DNA of 64,000 nucleotides, taken from contig NZ_CP029427.2 in NCBI RefSeq assembly GCF_002266465.3, positions 6,760,501-6,824,500 of the forward strand, read 5' to 3'. Below, piece by piece: positions 24,736 to 32,232 of the stretch. The first letter of the stretch is position 1. Every line of letters begins with the position of its first letter. The notes below the pieces were generated by a model. That model made no database searches. It was not told the DNA's origin and was given only the letters and a program-made list of their open reading frames with translations. The position numbers and the translations under genes are program-made. The DNA is from Bradyrhizobium symbiodeficiens. Lineage in GTDB: Bacteria > Pseudomonadota > Alphaproteobacteria > Rhizobiales > Xanthobacteraceae.

Positions 24736-25392
24736 TCAGGCGCTCTTTCGTTGCGCGGCAAGGCCGCAGAGGTTGGCACGGGCGACGGCGTCGAGATGCG
24801 GGCCGTCCTGGCGCACGACCGAATTCATGCCGATACGATCGTGCAGGGCATCGAGGGTCTCGCGACGAATGTCGATGGTTGCCGCCATGGTCCACGCGTT
24901 CTCCACCAGAGCCGGCAGGCCAAGCGGGGTCACCACGAAGCCGGCCTCGTGGAAGCGTGGCAGCCACCAGGTCTCCATGATCGCGCTGACCTGCGCGATC
25001 CCCTGATTGAGGCAGAACTCCTGCACCGCCGCCATCAGTTGCAGGTTGAGCGCGCCGTCGCGGCGATCACGCACGACGAAGTAGCGCGACCATTCCCAGA
25101 CCAGCGGATCCGCGGGGCAACCGCGCACCGACGCCAAATGCGGGAACACCTCGCTCATCATCGAGGGTTTGGTCGTCGGGTAGAGCCGGTGACCACCAAT
25201 GATCCGCCGCCCCTCGAGCGCAAGCAGATAGACGGTATCCTCGTCGTCGTAGGAATCGATCTCGCGGCAATCCGGCCTGCGCAGCGCCTCCCAGTGCCGC
25301 TCTTCGACGAAGACGTCGTGGCGCAACCGGAAATGCTGCTCGATCACGTCTTCATAAAGGTGGCGATTGACCGCAGAAATAGCATGAATCAT
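24736..25392 (-). CDS. bjaI: Acyl-homoserine-lactone synthase, LuxI family (BjaI-like)
   Basis: This is a 218-residue LuxI protein. Conserved residues of the family are visible: R in FRLRHDVFVEERHW (about 20-33), D and D in DSYDDEDTVYLL (about 43-54), the R of GGHRLYPT (about 66-73) and the E and R of VWEWSRYFV (about 92-100). The sequence is most like Bradyrhizobium BjaI, which makes isovaleryl-homoserine lactone from isovaleryl-CoA; the aryl-HSL synthases RpaI and BraI are the alternative. I chose ATG 25392, which has GGGGGA five bases upstream. A lux box lies 57 bp further upstream. Confidence 0.9.
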   Translation of the reverse strand: MIHAISAVNRHLYEDVIEQHFRLRHDVFVEERHWEALRRPDCREIDSYDDEDTVYLLALEGRRIIGGHRLYPTTKPSMMSEVFPHLASVRGCPADPLVWEWSRYFVVRDRRDGALNLQLMAAVQEFCLNQGIAQVSAIMETWWLPRFHEAGFVVTPLGLPALVENAWTMAATIDIRRETLDALHDRIGMNSVVRQDGPHLDAVARANLCGLAAQRKSA

Positions 25393-25448
25393 GAAATCCC
25401 CCATTCATCCTCAATGGAGGCAGAGTCGGCGAAAAGGGCCGGGTTCGA

Positions 25449-25468
25449 TACTGGGAAATTTCCCAGTA
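25449..25468 (-). promoter_or_regulatory. lux box in the bjaI promoter
   Basis: TACTGGGAAATTTCCCAGTA is a perfect 20-bp palindrome placed in the short gap between the LuxR-type and LuxI-type genes, 57 bp upstream of the luxI start. Its position, length and symmetry are those of a LuxR-family operator. It would give positive feedback on bjaI. Confidence 0.88.
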
Positions 25469-25474
25469 CGGCAC

Positions 25475-26203
25475 TTACGGATTGATGATCTTGTTCCGAA
25501 TCGCCAGCGCCACCGCATGCGTGCGGTTGACGGCACCGAGCTTGCGCCCGGCAGTCGCAAGATGCTCTTCCGCAGTGCGCTGCGTGATGTGCAGAATCTC
25601 GCCGATCTCCCAGGCCGACTTGCCCTGTGAGGCCCAGGAGATCACCTCGCGCTCGCGCGGGGTGAGGCGCGCCGGGGGATAAGGCGTCGGCTCAAGCAGA
25701 CGCCGAATGTGGTCGAAGCCATACATCGCCATCAGGTGCAGCGCCGGCTTGCTTCGCGGATTGAGGTCGAGATGAACGCCGCCAAGCGACACCGCGGCTT
25801 CATAGCCGGTGAGCCCGTGGATCGGCACGATGAAGCCCCGCGACATGCCAAACTCGCTGGCGCGGTTCATCACCTCGGCCGCATCGGGCTCGAGCTCGGC
25901 GTCATAGGGCGCTTCCGACCATTCGAACGGATTGACCGATTGCCGGCACAGCCGCACCACGGGATCGAAGCGGTCGTAATTATTCTGGGTGTAGAGGCTG
26001 AACCAGCCGGCCGGCCAACGCTTGGCGAGCACCATCTGCGCAAACCGTTGGTCGGGATTGGGCAAGCCCGTCACGATGATGGTTTCGAAGCCGAATCGAC
26101 CGAACGCCGTTTCGAGCGCATCCATGGCCTCGGGCACCTTGCGATAGGTCCCTAGCCCCTCAATGAAGTCGAGCGCCTCCCGGCCATAATCTACGGCAGA
26201 CAT
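25475..26203 (-). CDS. bjaR: Autoinducer-binding LuxR-family regulator (BjaR-like)
   Basis: This is a 242-residue LuxR protein. The N-terminal autoinducer domain shows the conserved pocket set W, Y, D and W in GWFSLYTQNNYDRFDPVVRLC and FEWSEAPYD (about 65-100), plus a G-x-x-x-P-I-H-G loop. The C-terminal GerE HTH is at about 178-238 (LTPREREVISWASQGKSAWEIGEILHITQRTAEEHLA). ATG 26203 is the preferred start; the 29 upstream residues in frame lack family character. It precedes bjaI on the same strand. Confidence 0.9.
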   Translation of the reverse strand: MSAVDYGREALDFIEGLGTYRKVPEAMDALETAFGRFGFETIIVTGLPNPDQRFAQMVLAKRWPAGWFSLYTQNNYDRFDPVVRLCRQSVNPFEWSEAPYDAELEPDAAEVMNRASEFGMSRGFIVPIHGLTGYEAAVSLGGVHLDLNPRSKPALHLMAMYGFDHIRRLLEPTPYPPARLTPREREVISWASQGKSAWEIGEILHITQRTAEEHLATAGRKLGAVNRTHAVALAIRNKIINP

Positions 26204-26368
26204 CGGTGCGTTTCCTGACCCACAGGGCCTCGTATAGCACGTATTCGAGGACTGCCTCAATTCGCTGCTGCCGTAGTTTTCCGTGCTCATCCGTCCCGAA
26301 GATTTAAACTACTTGTGGCAGAATTGACGTCACGATACACCTGAGGCGACCGAAGCGGGAAAACCACG

Positions 26369-26545
26369 ATGGAAGACGAGGACATCGCCCTCAACAGCGT
26401 GCTCGGCCTGGAATTGAACCGCGTGTTTTTCGCGGTCCGCGAAACGGCAAACAAGCAGAAGATCATCGAGTTCGCGCGCGAGGTGCTGCAAGGCGAGCGC
26501 GAGGACCTGGCCGAAAGCGTATTGCCGGAAGGGCCGGCGAGCTAA
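26369..26545 (+). CDS. Small hypothetical protein (58 aa)
   Basis: The frame encodes MEDEDIALNSVLGLELNRV and continues through a helical charged stretch (ETANKQKIIEFAREVLQGERED) to 58 residues. Codon use is typical of the organism and the frame starts 165 bp from the divergent bjaR gene. The Shine-Dalgarno is weak. No domain is recognised. Confidence 0.55.
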   Translation: MEDEDIALNSVLGLELNRVFFAVRETANKQKIIEFAREVLQGEREDLAESVLPEGPAS

Positions 26546-26587
26546 AACGTAATTGCAGCATGGCTCGCGCTGGCGACAGCCGGTGGC

Positions 26588-26800
26588 TCAAGCCCGCGAC
26601 CTGGTCTTGAGATCAACAAGCGCGCGACGTCCGACCGACGTCAATTCGTCCAAAGTCGTCATGCCGGACTGAGCCGCGTCGAGCAGACGTGCCGCAACGA
26701 GCTTGCGGCTCTCGTGATCACCGCCATGCCTGACGTGACTGAAGGCAGCATCAAGCGCCGCATCCAAAATGGCTTGAATGCGGCCTTCCAACTCGTTCAT
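26588..26800 (-). CDS. Small hypothetical protein (70 aa)
   Basis: This encodes 70 residues: an acidic helix MNELEGRIQAILDAALDAAF, then HVRHGGDHESRKLVAARLLDAAQSG and a basic end. It is plausibly folded as a helical bundle. It is convergent with the small gene at 26369. No domain is recognised and no operon partner is visible. The 298 bp from here to kaiC contain nothing that I can identify as a gene. Confidence 0.5.
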   Translation of the reverse strand: MNELEGRIQAILDAALDAAFSHVRHGGDHESRKLVAARLLDAAQSGMTTLDELTSVGRRALVDLKTRSRA

Positions 26801-27098
26801 GGTCTCACCAATGCGCCCCCGCGCCCAGCTGGCCCCTTATGCGCCGGCGCGGTAAACTCGTATGTTCACAAGTGAACGCAAAACTCTGGTGATTGAAGCG
26901 GCATCGTGTCGGGGGAGTGCTGTCTGTGCGCGGCCACTGAGCCCACATCATGCCAGCCGATCAGATGGGAGTCGGCAGAGCAAACAAACTCCAATCAACC
27001 AATTCTGTTCCTGGGCCAAGCGACAAAATTGCAGCTGCTTCCCTCTATGCGGCTCGCCAATATTTGCCTAGAAAAATCGTCTGGAACCAGGGCAGGGC

Positions 27099-28796
27099 AT
27101 GACTGACGGCATCACGAAATCTCCAACCGGCATCGACGGCTTTGACGACCTGACGCTTGGCGGCCTTCCCACCGGGCGACCGAGCCTGGTGTGCGGGTCG
27201 GCCGGCTGCGGCAAAACGTTGTTTGCTTCGACCTTCCTCTTCAACGGCGCGAAGATCTACGACGAGCCCGGCGTCTTCGTCACGTTCGAGGAGCGTCCCG
27301 TCGACATCATCGCCAACGTGGATTCGCTTGGCTTCGACCTGCAGACGCTGATCGACCAGTCGAAGATTCACATCGAGCACATCGCCATCGACCCTTCGGA
27401 AGTGGCGGAGATCGGCGATTACGATCTGGAGGCGTTGTTCCTGCGGCTCGAATTCGCGGTGGACCAGATCGGCGCCAAGCGTATCGTGCTCGATACGATC
27501 GAAAGCCTGTTCTCGGCGTTCTCCAATCCCGCGATCCTGCGCGCCGAGATCCGTCGCCTGTTCGACTGGCTCAAGCAGAAGGGCCTGACCGCCGTCATTA
27601 CCGGCGAACGCGGCGACGGCACCCTGACCCGGCAAGGCCTCGAGGAATATGTCTCGGACTGCGTCATCCTGCTCGATCACCGCGTCGACAACCAGATCTC
27701 GACGCGGCGCCTGCGCATCGTCAAATATCGCGGCACCGCGCACGGCACCAACGAATATCCGTTCCTGATCGACGAGGACGGCTTTTCCGTGCTGCCGGTG
27801 TCCTCGCTCGGGCTCGGGCACAAGGTGTTCGAAGACCGGATCTCGACCGGCGTGCCCGACCTCGACGCCATGCTGACCGGCGGCGGTTTTTACCGTGGTA
27901 GCAGCATCCTGCTTACCGGCGTCGCCGGCTCCGGCAAGAGCTCGCTCGCCTGCATGATGGCCGACGCCGCCTGCCAGCGCGGCGAACGGGCCCTTTACCT
28001 CTCGTTCGAGGAATCCGAGGCGCAGACCGTGCGCAACATGAAGTCGATCGGCACCGACCTGGACAAGTGGCTGAAGCGGGGCCAACTGCGCTACATCGCC
28101 GCGCGCCCGACCTTCTACTCGCTCGAAATGCACCTCGCGATCATCCTGCGCGAGGTCAACAGGTTCAAGCCGCAGCTCGTCGTGCTCGATCCGATCTCCG
28201 CCTTCACCGACTCTGCTGACATCGCCGAGGTGCAGGCGATGCTGCTGCGCATCGTCGACTACCTCAAGTCCAACGGCATCACCGCCGTTTTCACCCATCT
28301 GGCGAGTGTCGAGCAGGCGCAAACCGACGCCGGCCTGTCGTCGATCATGGATGGCTGGGTCCTTTTGCTCAACCGCGAGGCCAATGGCGAGTTCAACCGA
28401 GAGCTCTATCTGCTGAAAGCGCGCGGTATCTCCCATTCCAACCAGGTCCGCGAGTTCGTCATGTCGAACAGTGGCATTCACCTGCTGGAGCCCTATCTCG
28501 GCGAGGACGGTGCATTGACGGGTTCGGCCCGACGCAACGCAGAGGCGCGGGCGCGACGCGCCGAGACCGAGCGGCAGGCCGAGGTCACGCGCGTGCAGGA
28601 CCAGGTCACGCAACGGCGGCGCCGCGCACTTGCCCAGATCGAAACTCTCAACGCGGATATCGAGGCCGACGAGGCCGAACTCAGGCGGCTGGTGACGGCC
28701 GAGGAAACCTATCAACAACTGAGCCGGGAAAGTGCCGCAGCACTGGCGCGCGGACGGGGATTCGACCTGTCTACCGGCAAGAAGAAGCAGGAATAA
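27099..28796 (+). CDS. kaiC: KaiC-family double-RecA ATPase/kinase
   Basis: KaiC is a two-domain RecA-like ATPase that autophosphorylates and works with KaiB. CI has Walker A GSAGCGKT (33-40) and a catalytic EE (FVTFEERPV); CII has Walker A GVAGSGKS (274-281) and FEESEAQT with the EE pair. By hand alignment the CII phosphosite pair, Ser-Thr in cyanobacterial clock KaiC, is Ser414-Ser415 here (GLSSIMDGW), as in KaiC2-type proteins. A C-terminal coiled-coil extension (about 485-545) follows. The length, 565, exceeds clock KaiC (about 519). It is the first gene of a kaiC-kaiB-kinase operon. Confidence 0.93.
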   Translation: MTDGITKSPTGIDGFDDLTLGGLPTGRPSLVCGSAGCGKTLFASTFLFNGAKIYDEPGVFVTFEERPVDIIANVDSLGFDLQTLIDQSKIHIEHIAIDPSEVAEIGDYDLEALFLRLEFAVDQIGAKRIVLDTIESLFSAFSNPAILRAEIRRLFDWLKQKGLTAVITGERGDGTLTRQGLEEYVSDCVILLDHRVDNQISTRRLRIVKYRGTAHGTNEYPFLIDEDGFSVLPVSSLGLGHKVFEDRISTGVPDLDAMLTGGGFYRGSSILLTGVAGSGKSSLACMMADAACQRGERALYLSFEESEAQTVRNMKSIGTDLDKWLKRGQLRYIAARPTFYSLEMHLAIILREVNRFKPQLVVLDPISAFTDSADIAEVQAMLLRIVDYLKSNGITAVFTHLASVEQAQTDAGLSSIMDGWVLLLNREANGEFNRELYLLKARGISHSNQVREFVMSNSGIHLLEPYLGEDGALTGSARRNAEARARRAETERQAEVTRVQDQVTQRRRRALAQIETLNADIEADEAELRRLVTAEETYQQLSRESAAALARGRGFDLSTGKKKQE

Positions 28797-28799
28797 TTC

Positions 28800-29087
28800 A
28801 TGCCCGAAGTCGACAAAGAGCCCGTCAAGCTCGTCCTCTACGTCGCCGGCGAGACGCCGAAATCGCTCGCCGCGATCCGCAATCTCGAAAAGATCTGCTC
28901 CGAGCACCTGGCCGGCAAGTACAAGGTCGAGGTCGTCGACCTCAAGAAGCAGCCGCAGCTCGCCCGGGAGCATGGCATCGTCGCCATTCCAACCCTGGTG
29001 AAAGAGCTTCCGGTGCCGATCCGCAAGATCATCGGGGACCTTTCCGACACCCAGAAGGTTCTAGTTCATCTGTCGGTTGAGGAATGA
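28800..29087 (+). CDS. kaiB: KaiB-family thioredoxin-fold protein
   Basis: This 95-residue KaiB has the family opening VKLVLYVAGETPKSLAAIRNLEKICSEHL-KYKVEVVDL split by its usual turn, then the cis-proline loop region IVAIPTLVKELPVPIRKIIGDLSD. It should bind the CI ring of KaiC. The start lies 3 bp after the kaiC stop, and its own stop overlaps the kinase start (ATGA), so the three products are translationally coupled. Confidence 0.94.
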   Translation: MPEVDKEPVKLVLYVAGETPKSLAAIRNLEKICSEHLAGKYKVEVVDLKKQPQLAREHGIVAIPTLVKELPVPIRKIIGDLSDTQKVLVHLSVEE

Positions 29088-30571
29088 TGACGGTGGTATC
29101 GCTCGCGTCCGCGTTGACCAGGGACGAACTCGAGGCTCGACTTTACGAGGCCGAGGAGACGCTCCGGGCCATCCGCGAAGGCGAGATCGATGCCGTCGTC
29201 ATCAAGGGCGGAACCACCGAACAAGTCTTCACGCTCGAAGGCGACGGCCACTCCTACCGCACCTTCATGGAAGCGATGGACATCGGTGCTGCCGCGTTCG
29301 ATGCCGATGGGCAATTGCTCTATGCCAACCAGGCGCTGTGTACGTTGCTGGACCGGCCGGCCGACGGACTATCCGGACCGGCGTTGCTCGATATCCTCGA
29401 TGCCGTCAATCAGACCACGTTCCGTCGCCTCCTGGCGCAGGCGCTGAAGGAACGTCAATCCGCTGAAATCCACGTTCGAGTGAACGACAGCGAGCGCAGC
29501 TTCCTTCTGACCGGCGCTCCGATCGATTTCGGCATCGTGAGCGGCGTCGCCATCACTTTCACCGACATCAGCGAGCGCGAGCAGACAGCGGCCGCCAAGG
29601 AGTCCGAGCGGCTGGCGCGGTCCGTTCTCGCCTCCGCCAACGAGGCCGTCATCGTCTGCGACCGCTCCGGCATGGTCACTCACATCAATACGGCCGCCGA
29701 ACGGATCTGCGCCGAGGCTCCGATCGGGAAGCGGTTTGAAGAGGCGATCGCGCTGACCTTCGCCGATGCGGCCGAGCTGATGTCGGGTGCCGATATCGTC
29801 GCGATGGCCGTCGGGGGCACGCCGGTGCAGGGCTTGGAAGCCGCAGTGAAGACATCCGCCGTCGACGTCACAGACGTCATGATCAGCGCGGCACCGCTCG
29901 TCGTATCCGGCGACCGGACTCAGGGCTGCGTGGTCACGCTGATCAACCTGTCGCAGCGCAAGGCTGCCGAGCGTCGCCAGGCTCTCCTGATGGGCGAGCT
30001 CGATCACCGCGTCAAGAACACGCTGGCCATGGTGCTGGCGATCTCGGCGCGAACCGCGTCCCACGAGCGCACGATCGAGGACTTCCAGAAGTCCTTTTCC
30101 GGCCGCATCCAGGCCCTGGCGGCCACCCATACGTTGCTGTCCAACGCGTCCTGGGAGAACCTCCAGATCAAGGACGTGCTCAGCGTCGAGCTGGCGCCCT
30201 ATGCGACGCTCTCCAGCGGACGCATCTCGATGGAAGGGCTGGATATCTCCGTCGACTCCAAGACGGCCGTCTCTCTCGGGCTCGTGTTCCACGAACTGAC
30301 GACCAACGCAGTGAAGTACGGCGCGCTTTCGACCCGCGCCGGCAAGCTGTCGGTGCGGCGGATCGGCCTGCTCGATGACGGCGCCCTGCAGATCGAATGG
30401 GAAGAGCGCGACGGGCCCCTGGTGACTCCGCCGACGGTCACGGGCTTCGGCCAGACCTTGATCTCGCGCAGCCTCGGCAGCGGTCCCAACGGCGGCACGA
30501 AGCTCGAATACCGGCCGACCGGCGTGGTCTGCCAGATCCTGATTCCGAAATACGGCCACTTCCATTCCTAG
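29084..30571 (+). CDS. PAS-containing HWE-type sensor histidine kinase of the kai operon
   Basis: This is a 495-residue cytosolic kinase. Two PAS domains are visible, at about 62-165 (FMEAMDIGAAAFDADGQLLYAN) and about 182-290 (VLASANEAVIVCDRSGMVTHINTAAERI). The HWE kinase core follows: phospho-His in GELDHRVKNTLAMVLA (about 306), N box in VFHELTTNAVKYGAL (about 402) and the family W-x-E (IEWEERDGP, about 440). There is no transmembrane segment. Translation overlaps kaiB (ATGA). It may read out KaiC/KaiB state, in the way SasA does in cyanobacteria, but its response regulator is not adjacent. Confidence 0.9.
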   Translation: MMTVVSLASALTRDELEARLYEAEETLRAIREGEIDAVVIKGGTTEQVFTLEGDGHSYRTFMEAMDIGAAAFDADGQLLYANQALCTLLDRPADGLSGPALLDILDAVNQTTFRRLLAQALKERQSAEIHVRVNDSERSFLLTGAPIDFGIVSGVAITFTDISEREQTAAAKESERLARSVLASANEAVIVCDRSGMVTHINTAAERICAEAPIGKRFEEAIALTFADAAELMSGADIVAMAVGGTPVQGLEAAVKTSAVDVTDVMISAAPLVVSGDRTQGCVVTLINLSQRKAAERRQALLMGELDHRVKNTLAMVLAISARTASHERTIEDFQKSFSGRIQALAATHTLLSNASWENLQIKDVLSVELAPYATLSSGRISMEGLDISVDSKTAVSLGLVFHELTTNAVKYGALSTRAGKLSVRRIGLLDDGALQIEWEERDGPLVTPPTVTGFGQTLISRSLGSGPNGGTKLEYRPTGVVCQILIPKYGHFHS

Positions 30572-30604
30572 AATATTGTCGCTGGATGGCCGCGCGCCTT
30601 CCAT

Positions 30605-30847
30605 GAGATGATCCCGGAAGACCAGCGGCGTCTACAAGAAGGTCGACGATCTCTCCGCATCTCCAAGATCGGCCGCGGCGGCCTGTCCGAACTGCGGATC
30701 GGCTCGGTGCCGAGCATCTCGCAGGCGATGGTGCCGCGCGCGATCGAGCGCGTCCGCCGCCGCTATCCTGATTTGAGCATCGACATCAACATCCTCAAGC
30801 TCGAGGAGGCCATCGACTATCTTATGCTCGGCCGCGGCGAGCGATAA
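30605..30847 (+). pseudogene. LysR-family regulator fragment
   Basis: About 75 codons match the start of a LysR effector-binding domain (GGLSELRIGSVPSISQAMVP, RAIERVRRRYPDLSIDINIL, EEAIDYLML) and then end. The winged-helix N-terminus is absent and the upstream frame is unconvincing; the 5' part may also be frameshifted (GVYKKVDDLSA in another frame looks like a LysR linker). I take it as a truncated relic of a regulator for the adjacent shikimate/quinate gene. Confidence 0.75.
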
Positions 30848-30967
30848 AAGGGCAATTGTGCTAGGCGGGGGAAAGGCTATCGTCGCGCCAGGAACTGCCC
30901 TCGGACTTGCGGGAATTTCCCCGCTAATGGCCGGGACCGAACGCTCCGTTTGAGACGATAGCGAACC

Positions 30968-31846
30968 ATGTCCAAGCGCGGATACGCCGCCAGCAAGAAG
31001 CTCCTCACCGGCCTTATCGGCGCGCCGATCGCGCATTCCGCGTCCCCTGCCATGCATGAGCGCGCCGCGGAGGCGCTGGGCCTTCGCGGCCACTACCAGC
31101 TCATCGAGGTTGCCGGTGCCGATGCGGCGGGGCTTCGGATGATGCTCGAGGGCGTGCGGCGGCTCGGCTTCGCCGGCGTCAATGTCACCTACCCCTACAA
31201 GGAAGCGGTGGTCCCGCTGCTCGACGAGCTGGCGCCGGGCGCGGCCAGCATGGGCGCGGTCAACACCGTCGTCGTCAAGGACGGCCGCCTGACCGGCCAC
31301 AACACCGACACCACGGGCTTTGCCCGCGCGGTGGCGCCGTTGCTGGCGCCCGCGGGGAATGCCGTTGCGGTGATCGGCGCCGGCGGCGTCGGCAAGGCGA
31401 TCGCGTTTGCACTGGCGAGCCTGGAGGTGTCCGACATCCGCATCTTCGACAGCGAGCCGGCGCGCGCGGCGATGCTCGTCTCCCTGCTGGCGCCACGGGG
31501 CGGCGCAAGGATCGCCGCAAGCGTCGAGGATGCGCTGCACGGCGCAACCGGTCTCGTCAACGGCACGCCGGTCGGTATGCTGCCGGACCGGGGCATGCCG
31601 GTTGCAGCCACGCTGCTGCATGAAGGATTGTGGGTCGCGGATGCCGTCTACTCGCCGCTGATCACGCCGCTGCTGGCGGCGGCACGAGCCAGGGGCGCGC
31701 GGATCATGACCGGGCGGGAGCTCGCGATCTATCAGGCCGCCGACGCGTTCGAACTGTTCACGGGCCTTGCCCCGTCGACCGAGATCATGGGAGAGGCATT
31801 CGACGAGGTGATGGCGGCACGAAGCTCGGCCTATCACCCAGCGTAA
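30968..31846 (+). CDS. Shikimate/quinate dehydrogenase (AroE family)
   Basis: This 292-residue protein reduces 3-dehydroshikimate to shikimate, or oxidises shikimate/quinate, with NAD(P). It has the substrate-site SASPAMHE (about 26-33) and NVTYPYKEAV (about 72-81, catalytic Lys), GHNTDTTGF (about 108-116), and the nucleotide-binding VIGAGGVGKA (about 136-145). The ending ELAIYQAADAFELFTG is characteristic of AroE/YdiB. Decayed quinate-pathway sequences on both sides suggest a catabolic rather than biosynthetic copy. The start has no strong Shine-Dalgarno. Confidence 0.9.
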   Translation: MSKRGYAASKKLLTGLIGAPIAHSASPAMHERAAEALGLRGHYQLIEVAGADAAGLRMMLEGVRRLGFAGVNVTYPYKEAVVPLLDELAPGAASMGAVNTVVVKDGRLTGHNTDTTGFARAVAPLLAPAGNAVAVIGAGGVGKAIAFALASLEVSDIRIFDSEPARAAMLVSLLAPRGGARIAASVEDALHGATGLVNGTPVGMLPDRGMPVAATLLHEGLWVADAVYSPLITPLLAAARARGARIMTGRELAIYQAADAFELFTGLAPSTEIMGEAFDEVMAARSSAYHPA

Positions 31847-32185
31847 CATCCTGGCAGGCGCCCTGCTTGCCTTCGCAACCGCAACCGGCGTCCACGGCCA
31901 GGCTATCAAGCTCGCCGACGTCGCCGAGCTCTCGGGCGGCGGCGCCACCGTCGAGGCCAAATACGATCTCGCGCCCGAGCTGATGGCGCAGCTGCGCGCC
32001 AATCACATCCTCAACGACCGCGAGGGCGACGGCGAGTTCTTCCAGGTCTACACACATCTTCGACGAGCGCTTCTTCTTCGAGATCGTCGAGCGCAGGGAT
32101 TATCAGGGATTTGGCGCAGCCAATGCCGGGATCAGGCTCGCGGCGCAATCGCGCGAAGTGCGGCCCGCGAGCATGCCGCGGGCGC
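31842..32185 (+). pseudogene. Remnant fusion: LIV-type binding-protein N-terminus joined to dehydroshikimate-dehydratase C-terminus
   Basis: From 31842 the frame reads RNILAGALLAFATATGVHG, a signal-like leader, then QAIKLADVAELSGGGATV, the usual start of a mature LIV-type binding protein. Without a break it changes at about 31955 into YDLAPELMAQLRANHILNDR and GDGEFFQVYTH, the C-terminal domain of QuiC/HPPD-like 3-dehydroshikimate dehydratases. At about 32055 the frame shifts by one and continues FDERFFFEIVERRDYQGFG, GAANAGIRLAAQSR. It has no start codon of its own. A deletion probably joined two genes, followed by a frameshift. Confidence 0.8.
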
Positions 32186-32190
32186 AGGCC

Positions 32191-32224
32191 TTCTCCCTCT
32201 CCCCACAAGCGGGGAGAGGGAGAA
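32191..32224. repeat. Perfect 14-bp inverted repeat at the 3' end of the binding-protein gene
   Basis: TTCTCCCTCTCCCC and GGGGAGAGGGAGAA are exact complements around a 6-bp loop. It lies 8 bp beyond the stop of the minus-strand gene at 32233 and could stall RNA polymerase or protect the transcript end, though no T run follows. It resembles the ends of the composite repeats at 48585, 52885 and 61406. Confidence 0.75.
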
Positions 32225-32232
32225 GCGCCAGC

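Noticed and set aside
30605..30847. Intact LysR gene for the shikimate dehydrogenase
   Set aside because: Only about 75 codons of the effector domain are present; the HTH region is missing upstream.
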